Assembly: GCF_001746415.1 (NCBI RefSeq)
Contig: NZ_MEHJ01000001.1
Span: 2,171,001-2,235,000 of the forward strand
DNA length: 64,000 nucleotides
Origin: Streptomyces agglomeratus
Lineage (GTDB): Bacteria; Actinomycetota; Actinomycetes; Streptomycetales; Streptomycetaceae
Direction: 5' to 3'
Of the stretch, positions 37,963 through 47,276 are shown piece by piece (position 1 is the first letter of the stretch; each line of letters opens with the position of its first letter). The notes under the pieces are model-generated. The model was given only the letters and a program-made list of their open reading frames with translations, searched no databases and was not told the DNA's origin. The translations under genes were made by a program, and so were the position numbers.

Positions 37963-39555
37963 TCACACCGCCCCGGCGCCCGTCAGCGAGCGCACCTCGG
38001 TCTCCGCGTGCTTGGCCTCGTCCGGCGGTTCGGGCGACAGCGCCGTACCGGCCCAGCCCGCGAGGAAGCCGAACGGGATCGAGACCAGGCCGGGATTCTC
38101 CAGCGGAAAGAGCTGGAAGTCGACGCCGGGGAACAGCGACGCGGGGCTGCCGGAAACGACCGGCGAGAGCAGCACCAGGAGCACCGCCGGGACCAGGCCG
38201 CCGTACACCGACCAGACCGCGCCACGGGTGGTGAAGTTCCGCCAGAACAGCGAGTAGAGCAGCACCGGCAGATTCGCGGACGCCGCGACCGCGAAGGCCA
38301 GGCCGACGAGGAAGGCGACGTTCAGGTCGCGGGCGAGCAGGCCGAGGGCGATGGCCACGGCCCCGATCCCGGCCGCCGCCACCCTGGCCACCGCGACCTC
38401 GCTGTACCGCCTGGCGTGGCGGCGCCGCAGCGAGGCGTACAGATCGTGCGCGACGGAGGCCGAGGAGGCCAGCGTGATCCCCGCCACGACCGCGAGGATG
38501 GTGGCGAAGGCGACAGCCGCGACGACGGCGAAGAGAACCGTTCCTCCAGTGGAGCCCGCGCCGCCCCCCAGATCGAGCGCGAGCAGCGGAACCGCCGTGT
38601 TCCCCGCAGGACTGGACTCCCGTACCTCGTCGGAACCGACCACCGCCGCCGCACCGAAGCCGAGCACGATGGTCATCAGGTAGAAGCTGCCGATGAGGCC
38701 GATCGCCCAGACGACCGAGCGGCGGGCGGCTCGCGCGGTCGGCACGGTGTAGAAGCGGGACAGGATGTGCGGCAGACCGGCCGTGCCGAGGACGAGCGCG
38801 AGGCCGAGGCTGATGAAGTCGAGGCGGGCCGTCCAGTCCCCGCCGTACCGGAGACCGGGCGCCAGGAAGTCCCTTCCGTGGCCGCTGCGCTCGGCGGCGG
38901 AGAGCAGCAGCTGGTTGAAGTCGCCGTGGAAGCGCACCAGGACGAGCACGGTGAGCGTGACCGTACCGGCCATGAGCAGCACTGCCTTGACGATCTGGAT
39001 CCAGGTGGTGGCCCGCATCCCTCCCAGCGATACGTAGATCACCATCAGCGCGCCCACGCCGATGACCGTCCAGGTGCGCGCGGCCTCGCTGCTTCCGCCC
39101 AGCAGCAGCGCGACCAGGCTGCCCGCCCCCACCATCTGCGCCACCAGATAGAGAACGGACACGGTGACCGAGGAAGTTCCCGCCGCGATGCGCACGGGCC
39201 GCTCGCGCATCCGCGCCGCGACGACGTCCGCGAGGGTGAACCTGCCGCAGTTGCGGACGAGTTCGGCGACGAGGAACAGCACGACGAGCCACGCGACCAG
39301 GAAGCCGACGGAGTACAGCATGCCGTCGTAGCCGAAGAGCGCGATCAGGCCGGAGATGCCGAGGAAGGAAGCGGCGGACATGTAGTCGCCCGCGATGGCG
39401 AAACCGTTCTCCATGGGCGAGAACAGTCGCCCTCCCGCGTAGAACTCCTCCGCCGAACCACGCCGGTTGCGGCTCACCCAGGTCGTGATCGCCAGGGTCG
39501 CCGCGACGAACGCGCAGAACAGCAGCAGCGCGAGTGCCTGGTGGTCGCCGGTCAT
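37963..39555 (-). CDS. actP: Sodium:solute symporter, ActP-like monocarboxylate/acetate permease
   Basis: 530 residues, about 13 membrane helices. SSS-family signatures: FYAGGRLFSPMENGFAIAGDYMSAASFLGISG (helix 1-2), LADVVAARMRERPVRI, SLGGMRATTWIQIVKAVLLMAG, and GTAGLPHILSRFYTVPTARAAR. The short substrate and cation loop GDYMSAASFLG is the ActP/MctC hallmark. It imports acetate or related acids with Na+. ATG at 39553-39555 overlaps the DUF485 gene's stop by four bases, the typical DUF485-ActP operon. Confidence 0.9.
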   Translation of the reverse strand: MTGDHQALALLLFCAFVAATLAITTWVSRNRRGSAEEFYAGGRLFSPMENGFAIAGDYMSAASFLGISGLIALFGYDGMLYSVGFLVAWLVVLFLVAELVRNCGRFTLADVVAARMRERPVRIAAGTSSVTVSVLYLVAQMVGAGSLVALLLGGSSEAARTWTVIGVGALMVIYVSLGGMRATTWIQIVKAVLLMAGTVTLTVLVLVRFHGDFNQLLLSAAERSGHGRDFLAPGLRYGGDWTARLDFISLGLALVLGTAGLPHILSRFYTVPTARAARRSVVWAIGLIGSFYLMTIVLGFGAAAVVGSDEVRESSPAGNTAVPLLALDLGGGAGSTGGTVLFAVVAAVAFATILAVVAGITLASSASVAHDLYASLRRRHARRYSEVAVARVAAAGIGAVAIALGLLARDLNVAFLVGLAFAVAASANLPVLLYSLFWRNFTTRGAVWSVYGGLVPAVLLVLLSPVVSGSPASLFPGVDFQLFPLENPGLVSIPFGFLAGWAGTALSPEPPDEAKHAETEVRSLTGAGAV

Positions 39556-40028
39556 CGCGTGATCCCCCTGGTCAGTTCCTGGGTGTCCCAGCGCAGATCG
39601 AGCGCCGCGCGGTCCCTGCGCAGCCGCGCGTGCCGTGCGTACGCCCAGGTCAGCAGGAAGGTGGTGAGGAACTGCCCGAGCCCGGCCACCATCGCCACGT
39701 TCACCGCGCCCGCGACCGGGCGGGCCATCAGCTCGTGCGCGGTGGTCGCCGCGACGACGTAGACGACGTACCAGGAGAAGAAGGCCAGCGATGCCGGGAC
39801 GACGAACCGCCGGTAGCGGCCGCGCACTTCCTGGAAGGCGGCGCTGCGCTGGACCTCCAGGTAGATGTCGGCGGCACTGTTGCCGGGCGCGTGGCCGGCG
39901 GGGGCGGCCGGCGCGAGCGGCGCGGGGGCGCCCGTGCCGTCGAGTTCGCCCCAGCCGGAGGCGAGCGCGTCGTACCAGGGATCGTCGATCCGCACCGCCG
40001 CGGCCTCGCGCCCGTCCTGCTTCTCCAC
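39552..40028 (-). CDS. DUF485 family membrane protein, partner of ActP
   Basis: 158 residues. Variable Pro/Ala-rich start, then QEVRGRYRRFVVPASLAFFSWYVVYVVAA (TM1) and VNVAMVAGLGQFLTTFLLTWAYARHARLRRDRAA (TM2), the DUF485 core normally encoded before acetate permeases. ATG start with CAAGGAG upstream. Likely assists assembly or regulation of the permease; exact role unknown. Confidence 0.87.
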   Translation of the reverse strand: MEKQDGREAAAVRIDDPWYDALASGWGELDGTGAPAPLAPAAPAGHAPGNSAADIYLEVQRSAAFQEVRGRYRRFVVPASLAFFSWYVVYVVAATTAHELMARPVAGAVNVAMVAGLGQFLTTFLLTWAYARHARLRRDRAALDLRWDTQELTRGITR

Positions 40029-40103
40029 AGAACAACTCTCCTTGTCCGCGAACGAATTGTCCGCGTGCCCAAGGATGGACAGAGTGGGAAGATCCCGGAC
40101 TCT

Positions 40104-40290
40104 TCAATCCCCGCACTTCACCCCATCAGGTGACGGATGTTCCCGGCGGCTGTGCGAGTCCGTGCCGGTCCGCGTACGGACGGCCTGCGCCCGGTCACGG
40201 ACGCCCGCCTTGGCGAAGAGGTTGTTGAGGTGGGCCACCGGTACGACGCCGGCGGCTCCCTGGGAAGACTCCCGCGCCGTACGCCCGCCC
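40104..40290 (-). pseudogene. Remnant of a LuxR-type regulator C-terminus
   Basis: In one minus-strand frame the sequence reads ...GGRTARE, then a degraded stretch, then VAHLNNLFAKAGVRDRAQAV and a stop at 40104. The last block is typical of the HTH recognition end of LuxR proteins (TVKTHLNNLFAKxGVRDRAQAV), and TARE matches their helix start, but the intervening ~30 residues and everything upstream are missing. Reads as a decayed gene in a 363-bp gap. Confidence 0.5.
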
Positions 40291-40324
40291 AGAGGCCCCC
40301 GGGCGGGCCGCAGTGGAGCGGCGT

Positions 40325-40351
40325 GCGGGTGGAGCTGTGCGCTCCACCCGC
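40325..40351 (-). terminator. Terminator after parE
   Basis: 11-bp perfect stem (40325-40335 with 40341-40351, gcgggtggagc/gctccacccgc), 40 bases beyond the parE stop. Confidence 0.75.
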
Positions 40352-40391
40352 GGGTGGACTGTGCGGAGCCCGGCGCCGCCGCGCCGCCGCC

Positions 40392-42512
40392 TCAGGCGTC
40401 GATGCGCGAGCGGTCCAGGGTGGCCGCCGAACTGGTGATGAACTCCTTACGAGGGGCCACCTCGTTGCCCATCAGCAGGTCGAACACCTGCTCGGAGGAT
40501 TCCAGGTCGCCGATGTTGATGCGGCGCAGCGTGCGGTGACGGGGGTCCATCGTGGTCTCCGCCAGCTGGTCCGCGTCCATCTCGCCGAGGCCCTTGTAGC
40601 GCTGGATGGAGTCCTTGTAGCGCACGTTCTTGCGCTGGTACTCCAGCAGCGTCTGCCGGAGCTCGCTGTCCGAGTACGTGTAGACGTACTTCTCCTGGCC
40701 CTTCTTGGGCTGGACCAGCTCGATCCGGTGCAGCGGCGGCACGGCGGCGAAGACGCGTCCCGCCTCCACCATCGGCCGCATGTAGCGCTGAAAGAGCGTC
40801 AGCAGCAGGCAGCGGATGTGCGCGCCGTCGACGTCGGCGTCGACGAGGAGCACGATCTTGCCGTAGCGGGCGGCGTCAAGGTCGAAGGTCCGGCCGGACC
40901 CCGCTCCTATGACCTGGATGATGGCGCCGCACTCGGCGTTCTTGAGCATGTCCGAGACGGACGACTTCTGGACGTTGAGGATCTTGCCTCGGATGGGCAG
41001 CAGTGCCTGGAATTCGGAGTTCCGGGCGAGCTTCGCCGTACCGAGCGCCGAGTCTCCCTCGACGATGAACAGCTCGCTGCGCTCCACGTCGTCGCTGCGG
41101 CAGTCGGCGAGCTTCGCCGGCAGTGAGGAGGACTCCAGCGCGGTCTTGCGACGCTGCGCCTCCTTGTGCTGGCGGGCCGCGATGCGCGTGCGGGCGGCGG
41201 CGACGACCTTCTCCATGACGGAGCGCGCCTGCTGCTTCGCGTCGCGCTTGGTGGAGGTCAGGAAGGTCTTGAGCTCCTTGGCGACGACGTTGCCGACGAT
41301 CCGCGCGGCCGCCGAAGTACCGAGCACTTCCTTCGTCTGGCCCTCGAACTGCGGCTCGGCCAGCCGCACCGTGACGACCGCGGTGAGGCCCTCCATGGCG
41401 TCGTCCTTGACGACGTCGTCCTCGGCGACGCGCAGCAGCTTGGCCGAGCGCAGCGCCTCATTGACGGTCTTGGTGAGGGACCGCTCGAAGCCGGAGATGT
41501 GCGTGCCGCCCTTGGGGGTGGCGATGATGTTGACGAAGGACCGGACGGTGGTGTCGTACCCGGTGCCCCAGCGCAGCGCGATGTCCACGCCCAGCTCACG
41601 GGTGACCTCGGTGGCCGTCATGTGCCCGCGGTCGTCGAGGACGGGCACGGTCTCCTTGAAGGTGCCCTGCCCGCTCAGCCGCAGGACGTCACAGACCGCC
41701 TTGTCCTGCGCGAGGTACTCACAGAATTCGCTGATGCCGCCGTCGAAGCGGAAGACCTCCTCGGTCTTGCCCTCGCTCTCTATGGCGCGCTCGTCGCGTA
41801 CGACGATGGTCAGTCCGGGTACCAGGAAGGCCGTCTGGCGGGCGCGCTGGTAGAGCGTCTCCAGGTTGAGCTTGGCGTCCTTGAGGAAGATCTGGTGGTC
41901 GGCCCAGTAGCGCACGCGCGTGCCGGTGCGCGTCTTGGGGACGCGCTTGCCCTTGCGCAGCCCGTTCGCCGGCTCGAAGGGGGAGTCGGGGCCCGACTCG
42001 ATGAACATGCCGGGGACGCCGCGCCGGAAGCTGATGGTGTGGGTGGCGCTGTTGCGGTCGACCTCGACGTCGAGGCGGGCGGAGAGGGCGTTGACCACGG
42101 AGGCGCCGACGCCGTGCAGGCCGCCGGAGGCCGCGTAGGACCCGCCTCCGAACTTTCCGCCGGCGTGCAGCTTGGTCATCACGACCTCGACGCCGGACAG
42201 GCCCGTCTTGGGCTCGACGTCGACCGGGATACCGCGGCCGTTGTCCTTCACCTCGACCGAGCCGTCCTCGTGGAGGACGACCTCGATGTGGTCGCAGTAG
42301 CCGCCGAGGGCCTCGTCGACGGAATTGTCGATAATCTCCCAGAGGCAGTGCATCAGGCCGCGGCTGTCGGTGGACCCGATGTACATGCCGGGTCGTTTGC
42401 GGACGGCCTCGAGCCCCTCGAGTACGAGGAGGTGCCGCGCGGTGTAGTTGGAACCGTCACGGTCTGCACCGGTCAGAAGCGCAGTGGACGGCACGGACGT
42501 TTCGGCGGTCAC
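40392..42512 (-). CDS. parE: ParE, DNA topoisomerase IV subunit B
   Basis: 706 residues. GHKL ATPase domain: LEGLEAVRKRPGMYIGST, EIIDNSVDEALGG (catalytic Glu/Asn), KDNGRGIPVD, GGLHGVGASVVNALS; transducer; TOPRIM with ELFIVEGDSALGTAKL (Mg Glu) and DADVDGAHIRCLLLTLF; C-terminus LAETTMDPRHRTLRRINI. Partner of ParC in decatenating replicated chromosomes. The frame is intact. GTG start at 42510-42512. The 429-bp region upstream faces the DUF7455 gene. Confidence 0.95.
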   Translation of the reverse strand: MTAETSVPSTALLTGADRDGSNYTARHLLVLEGLEAVRKRPGMYIGSTDSRGLMHCLWEIIDNSVDEALGGYCDHIEVVLHEDGSVEVKDNGRGIPVDVEPKTGLSGVEVVMTKLHAGGKFGGGSYAASGGLHGVGASVVNALSARLDVEVDRNSATHTISFRRGVPGMFIESGPDSPFEPANGLRKGKRVPKTRTGTRVRYWADHQIFLKDAKLNLETLYQRARQTAFLVPGLTIVVRDERAIESEGKTEEVFRFDGGISEFCEYLAQDKAVCDVLRLSGQGTFKETVPVLDDRGHMTATEVTRELGVDIALRWGTGYDTTVRSFVNIIATPKGGTHISGFERSLTKTVNEALRSAKLLRVAEDDVVKDDAMEGLTAVVTVRLAEPQFEGQTKEVLGTSAAARIVGNVVAKELKTFLTSTKRDAKQQARSVMEKVVAAARTRIAARQHKEAQRRKTALESSSLPAKLADCRSDDVERSELFIVEGDSALGTAKLARNSEFQALLPIRGKILNVQKSSVSDMLKNAECGAIIQVIGAGSGRTFDLDAARYGKIVLLVDADVDGAHIRCLLLTLFQRYMRPMVEAGRVFAAVPPLHRIELVQPKKGQEKYVYTYSDSELRQTLLEYQRKNVRYKDSIQRYKGLGEMDADQLAETTMDPRHRTLRRINIGDLESSEQVFDLLMGNEVAPRKEFITSSAATLDRSRIDA

Positions 42513-42941
42513 GCGGTTCGCTCCTCGCTGAATTTCAAATGTGTCCCGATGGGGTACGGGCCCGGCGTGGGTCGCCGGTCAGAGGGTACCGAGGCCTGGT
42601 AGAGCCGATGTAACGCCACCCTCAGGAAAACTCATGCTAGTCCAGAGTCGTATGCACGTTCGATCCCTCGAAGGGGTGACGTGGACATCACGTTCCCTTC
42701 TAGGCATGAACCATTTAGGCTCCGGGCACGTCCTCAATCACAACCGGCAAGCCAGCCGGGAGGGCAAACACCCAACCGACGCGAAACCGTAGAGCGACGC
42801 AATACGGCTCCTTCGCCGCTAACCGGCAACAGACAGCCACCTCGGAAGAAATTTCAAGGAAAAGCCACGAGCGGGAACGTTTTCGGCCTGGTTGGATGTT
42901 GACCCTGGTACGACAGCTCGTCGAGCTAGAGAAGAGGCGAC
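42513..42941. promoter_or_regulatory. Divergent intergenic region parE / DUF7455
   Basis: 429 bp with lower G+C than the surroundings and no coding bias. Holds promoters in both directions. A TTGACC at about 42898 is a possible -35 for the rightward gene, but I see no good -10 at standard spacing. Confidence 0.4.
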
Positions 42942-43172
42942 GTGACTACTGTTCTGACCCCCGCGAGCCCCCTGACGGCCGCTGACCGATGCGACCGATG
43001 CGGCGCCCAGGCCTACCTGCGCGTTGTCCTGGCCAGCGGCGGCGAACTGCTCTTTTGCGCCCACCACGGACGTAAGTTCGAGCCGGAACTCAAGAAGATC
43101 GCCGCTGAAATACAGGACGAGACCGACCGGCTGACCCCCGCGCCGCCGTCCCCGGAAGACGAGGAACGCTGA
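42942..43172 (+). CDS. DUF7455 small zinc-ribbon-like protein
   Basis: 76 residues: LTAADRCDRCGAQAYLRVVLASGGELLFCAHHGRKFEPEL. The CDRC pair and the later CAHH fit a treble-clef zinc site, as in the actinobacterial DUF7455 family that usually sits near hrdB. GTG at 42942 preceded by GAAGAGGCG. Function unknown. Confidence 0.85.
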   Translation: MTTVLTPASPLTAADRCDRCGAQAYLRVVLASGGELLFCAHHGRKFEPELKKIAAEIQDETDRLTPAPPSPEDEER

Positions 43173-43220
43173 CCCCTCCTCGCACTCCCGACGAGCCAAA
43201 GGCTGGCCACAAACCGGTCG

Positions 43221-43258
43221 ACGGGCGGTCTCCCCGGTTTCCGGGGAAGGCCGCCCGT
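43221..43258 (+). terminator. Terminator after the DUF7455 gene
   Basis: Nested stem: ACGGGCGG with CCGCCCGT (43221-43228, 43251-43258) and inner CCCCGG/CCGGGG. Confidence 0.82.
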
Positions 43259-43279
43259 ACTCGTACGCTGCAAGCGTAA

Positions 43280-44110
43280 TCAGTTTCTTGCCACCCAGGT
43301 TTCAGGCGCCGCCGAGAGGCGTGCGTACACGCCGGGATTGGCCGCCTGACCGCAGCCACTCCCCCAGGAGACGAGTCCGATCAGCCGGCCGTCCGCCACC
43401 AGCGGCCCGCCGCTGTCCCCCTGGCAGGCGTCGTGGCCGCCGCTCTCGTCACCCGCGCACAGCATCGTGTCCGCCCGGTACGTGGCTTTGTTGTACCCCG
43501 GGTAGGCGCGCTCACAGGCGCTGTCGGGCAGCACCTTGACGAGTGCGGCCCGCAACTCGTCCGCGTACGTCCCGTCGCCCTTCGTGTCGCCCCAGCCGTA
43601 GACCACCGCACCCGTGCCCGCCTTGTACGCCGTATGACCTGCTCCGGCGGCCTTGATGGCGTGACCCGCGGAGAGCGGGCTCGACAGCGTCAGCAGGGCG
43701 AAGTCACCCGCGTTGCTCTTGGCGTCGTACGCCGGATTGAGCTGGACACCGCTCACCGCGACCTCCTGGCCGCCCGTACCCTTCAACGTGCCGCGGCCGG
43801 CGATGACGGCCAGGTCGCGCACCTGCCCCAGCGGTACGCCCAGTACGTCCGAGCTCACGCAGTGCGCTGCCGTGAGCACCTTGGCGGGCGCCACCAGCAC
43901 TCCCCCGCAGAATTGTCCCGCCCGCGTACCCCCGAACCGGTCACGGCTGGAGAGGGCGACCACCCACGGCGACTGCGAGATCTCTACCGGCTGTCCCCCG
44001 ATCACGACACCGTCCGGGGTGGTGGTGCCCCCCGCGGCCCCTGGCGCCGCGACGGCCATGGCCATCAGGGCCAGCGCCCCTGTCAGTGGTCCGGCGAAAG
44101 AGCGACGCAT
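43280..44110 (-). CDS. Secreted trypsin-like serine protease (S1 family)
   Basis: 276 residues. Signal peptide [20 protein letters not shown] with AxA-like cleavage around residue 26; mature start near [16 protein letters not shown]. Catalytic triad: His in LTAAHCV, Asp in [12 protein letters not shown], Ser in GDSGGPLV; an Asp/Asn at the base of the pocket ([11 protein letters not shown]) suggests trypsin-like Arg/Lys specificity. Disulfide Cys pairs present. Acts outside the cell. ATG at 44108-44110. Confidence 0.92.
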   Translation of the reverse strand: MRRSFAGPLTGALALMAMAVAAPGAAGGTTTPDGVVIGGQPVEISQSPWVVALSSRDRFGGTRAGQFCGGVLVAPAKVLTAAHCVSSDVLGVPLGQVRDLAVIAGRGTLKGTGGQEVAVSGVQLNPAYDAKSNAGDFALLTLSSPLSAGHAIKAAGAGHTAYKAGTGAVVYGWGDTKGDGTYADELRAALVKVLPDSACERAYPGYNKATYRADTMLCAGDESGGHDACQGDSGGPLVADGRLIGLVSWGSGCGQAANPGVYARLSAAPETWVARN

Positions 44111-44188
44111 ACGGCCTCCTGGCTCGGTGCTGCAATGGCACCACCAGCGTCGGCCGGAGACCTGCGCGCCGCACCCGCGAAAAGCCGC

Positions 44189-44221
44189 GGGCCCGGAGCC
44201 CCCGTACGGGATTCCGGGCCC
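44189..44221 (-). terminator. Terminator after hrdB
   Basis: 9-bp perfect stem GGGCCCGGA / TCCGGGCCC (44189-44197, 44213-44221), 54 bases past the hrdB stop. Confidence 0.7.
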
Positions 44222-44274
44222 CCGGCCCGAGCGGTGTGCGTCCTGGGCGCGCTCCCAGGTGTACGTGCCGGGTA

Positions 44275-45842
44275 CTAGTCGAGGTAGTCGCGCAGTACCT
44301 GCGAGCGCGAGGGGTGGCGCAGCTTCGACATGGTCTTCGACTCGATCTGGCGGATGCGCTCACGCGTCACGCCGTAGACCTTGCCGATCTCGTCCAGCGT
44401 CTTCGGCTGACCGTCGGTGAGGCCGAACCGCATGGACACGACGCCCGCCTCGCGCTCGGAGAGGGTGTCGAGCACCGAGTGCAGCTGCTCCTGGAGGAGT
44501 GTGAACGAGACGGCGTCGGCCGGGACGACCGCCTCGGAGTCCTCGATGAGGTCGCCGAACTCACTGTCGCCGTCCTCGCCGAGCGGGGTGTGCAGCGAGA
44601 TGGGCTCGCGGCCGTACTTCTGGACCTCGATGACCTTCTCGGGGTCATGTCGAGTTCCTTGGCCAGCTCCTCCGGGGTGGGCTCGCGGCCCAGGTCCTGG
44701 AGCATCTGGCGCTGCACGCGCGCGAGCTTGTTGATGACCTCGACCATGTGCACCGGGATACGGATGGTGCGGGCCTGGTCGGCCATCGCGCGGGTGATCG
44801 CCTGCCGGATCCACCAGGTGGCGTACGTCGAGAACTTGTAGCCCTTGGTGTAGTCGAACTTCTCGACGGCGCGGATCAGGCCCAGGTTCCCCTCCTGGAT
44901 CAGGTCCAGGAAGAGCATGCCGCGGCCGGTGTAGCGCTTGGCCAGCGAGACGACCAGGCGGAGGTTGGCTTCGAGCAGGTGGTTCTTGGCGCGGCGGCCG
45001 TCCTCCGCGATGATCTCCAGCTCGCGCTTGAGCTTCGGGGCGAGCTTGTCGCTGCTGGCCAGCTTGTCCTCGGCGAACAGGCCCGCCTCGATGCGCTTGG
45101 CGAGTTCCACCTCCTGCTCGGCGTTGAGGAGGGGGACCTTGCCGATCTGCTTGAGGTAGTCCTTGACGGGGTCGGCGGTGGCGCCGGCGACAGCCACCTG
45201 CTGCGCGGGCGCGTCGTCCTCGTCCTCGTCGGAGAGGACGAAGCCCTTCTCGCCGCCCTCCTCCTCCTCGTCGGCGCCCGGCTTGACCGGGGTCTCCTCG
45301 GTGGAGTCCTCGCCGGTGGCCTCGTCGGCGTCCTTCTTGGCGGAGGTCTTCTTGGCCGCCGTCTTCTTGGCCGTGGTCTTCTTCGCCGCTGTCTTCTTGG
45401 CTGCCGTCTTCTTCGCGGCGGCCTTCTTGACCGGCTCGGGGGCCACGGCATCGTCTTCGGCCACGGCGAGGGCGTCGACGGTCTCCGGGGCCGGAGCGGC
45501 TGTCGCCGCGACCGTCCTGGCGGTGGCCGGCTGCGGCGCGCCCGCCGCGACGGCCTTGGTGGCGGTGCGCTTGGCCGGGCTCTTCGCTGCGACGCTCTTG
45601 CGGGGGCGCTTGGGCGACTCCGCGGCAGTGACCATCAGCGTCACACCCTCTTCCTCGAGGATCTGGTTCAGGCTGCGCAGAACGTTCTTCCACTGGGCCG
45701 CCGGAATCTGGTCGGCCAAGAATGCCTGGCGCACGTCATCGCCCGCGATCTGCCCATCAGCCTTTCCCCGCTCGATGAGCGCCATCACAGACTCGGACTC
45801 GGCGATCTCCGGCGGGAGCGTACGGGATGTGCTGGCCGACAC
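44275..45842 (-). CDS. hrdB: HrdB, principal RNA polymerase sigma factor (single-base frameshift near 44640)
   Basis: About 522 residues when repaired (S. coelicolor ~511). Long N-terminal region with Lys/Ala repeats ([19 protein letters not shown]), then region 1.2 ([21 protein letters not shown]), region 2 ([39 protein letters not shown]), region 3, and region 4.2 ([20 protein letters not shown]). At 44640/44641 one C is missing (ttctcggggtc for ttctccggggtc); restoring it joins ELDMTP to [13 protein letters not shown]. As hrdB is essential, this is almost surely an assembly indel. GTG at 45840-45842 gives the standard [13 protein letters not shown] start. Confidence 0.93.
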
Positions 45843-46126
45843 GAACAACCTCTCGGAACGATGGAAACGGCTTTCGGCCTCGCCCTGAGTTCGGGCCACG
45901 ACCGACGACATCGGCGGGGGATGTACCGACGGCGCAGGTTGAACCTCGGACTGGTTACAGCGCCACGTTCGGCGGCTGTATTCCCTCTTCGGCTGTCACC
46001 TCTTAGGTCATCGCACAGTTCCGCGGAGTGTTACGCCCAATCTGGGTGGTCCGAGTCACACCCCGTACGAAATGAGGAAGAACAGAAGGGACATTGGCCC
46101 CCATCAGCTCACATCCGTGTCGCAAC
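45843..46126 (-). promoter_or_regulatory. hrdB promoter region
   Basis: Upstream of hrdB on the minus strand, with no coding bias. A GGAAT (45980-45984 reversed) resembles the -35 of SigR-type promoters, known to help drive hrdB in S. coelicolor, but the -10 (GTT at 18-19 bases) is not a clean match here. Confidence 0.35.
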
Positions 46127-46127
46127 C

Positions 46128-46159
46128 GTGTCGCCGGACCCCATGGGATCCGGCGACAC
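46128..46159 (-). terminator. Terminator between whiH and hrdB
   Basis: 11-bp perfect stem GTGTCGCCGGA / TCCGGCGACAC with an inner CCCATGGG palindrome, 70 bases after the whiH stop. Confidence 0.82.
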
Positions 46160-46228
46160 GAGGTTGATCGGCGCGGCCGGGCCGCAAGGTACCCACCCTG
46201 GCCGTGGCGCTTGGTCCGTCGTCGGCGG

Positions 46229-47114
46229 TCAGTGCTCGCGCGGCGCCGGCACCACTCGCTCCACTTCCGGGTGAACGGCGAGCAGTTGGCGCATGGCGGT
46301 CTCGGCTGCCATGGCGTCGCCCGTGGCCAGCGCGTCGACGGTGCGGGAGTGGTGCACGAGAGCGGCCTCGGTGGGGCGGTCACAGCCGGTGAGAGGGCCG
46401 CCTGACACCTGGAGCGCGGCGGAGACGATGCCGGAGAGGTGTTCGAGCATCCGGTTGCCGGCGAGCTGGATGAGCAGGGAGTGGAACTCGGCGTCGGCGC
46501 GGGAGAACGTCAGGGAGTCGCCCTGCGTAAGGGCATGGCCCATGATCTCGACCATGTCGCCGAGTCGCTGCTGAAGGTCCTCGCGTCCGTGCCCGGCGGC
46601 GAGGCGGGCGGCGAGCGGCTCGATCATCCACCGCAGTTCACCCAGCTCCCGGCGCTGGTCGTCGCGCTGCGGACCGAAGGCCCGCCATTCGATGATGTCG
46701 GGGTCCAGCAGGTTCCAGTCACTGACGGGGCGGACTCGGGTGCCGACGTTGGGGCGGGCGCTGACCAGGCCCTTCGCCTCCAGTACGCGCAGGGATTCGC
46801 GTACGACGGTACGGGAGACCTCGAACCGCTGGCCGATCTCCTCGGGGACGAGCGGACGGTCGGCGCCGAGGTCGCCCGAGACGATCATCTGGCCGAGCTG
46901 CTGGACGAGTTGGCCGTGGAGCCCACGGCCCCGGCTGCCCGCCGCACGGCGGCCCATCCGGCCAAGGTCCGTGTCGGCCCCGTCCCAGGCGGGCACGCCG
47001 ACGCGATCGGCGCCCGGCGCCTCCGCGTAGGGGTAGCGGTCGAGTTCACCCGGCCCGGCGAGGCCGGAATCGGCGGGGCGGGAGGCGGTCATCATGGTGT
47101 GCGCAAGGGTACTC
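46229..47114 (-). CDS. whiH: WhiH-like GntR-family sporulation regulator
   Basis: About 294 residues. N-terminal 60 residues are variable; winged helix LVPEEIGQRFEVSRTVVRESLRVLEAKGLV; FCD ligand domain with RADAEFHSLLIQLAGNRMLEHLSG. GntR/FadR architecture, similar length and position beside hrdB identify it with WhiH, the aerial-hypha septation regulator (295 residues, adjacent to hrdB in S. coelicolor, from memory). Start is the GTG at 47112-47114. WhiH represses its own promoter, so the 162 bp upstream should carry its operator. Confidence 0.85.
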
Positions 47115-47276
47115 ACGGATCCTTTGTCGGCGGGACTTCCTTGACCCTTGAGGTCTTTGGTGAAAAGCACACGAAAGGGTGATCGCCGCCCACCCTGCAA
47201 TTGACGACTTATCGGAAAGAAACGGGCGTTATGCGGGGAGTTGTGAGCGGCCGTCAGCCCTGACAGCCCGAGCCGG

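Noticed and set aside
47115..47276. A WhiH operator palindrome upstream of whiH
   Set aside because: I could not find a convincing inverted repeat by eye.
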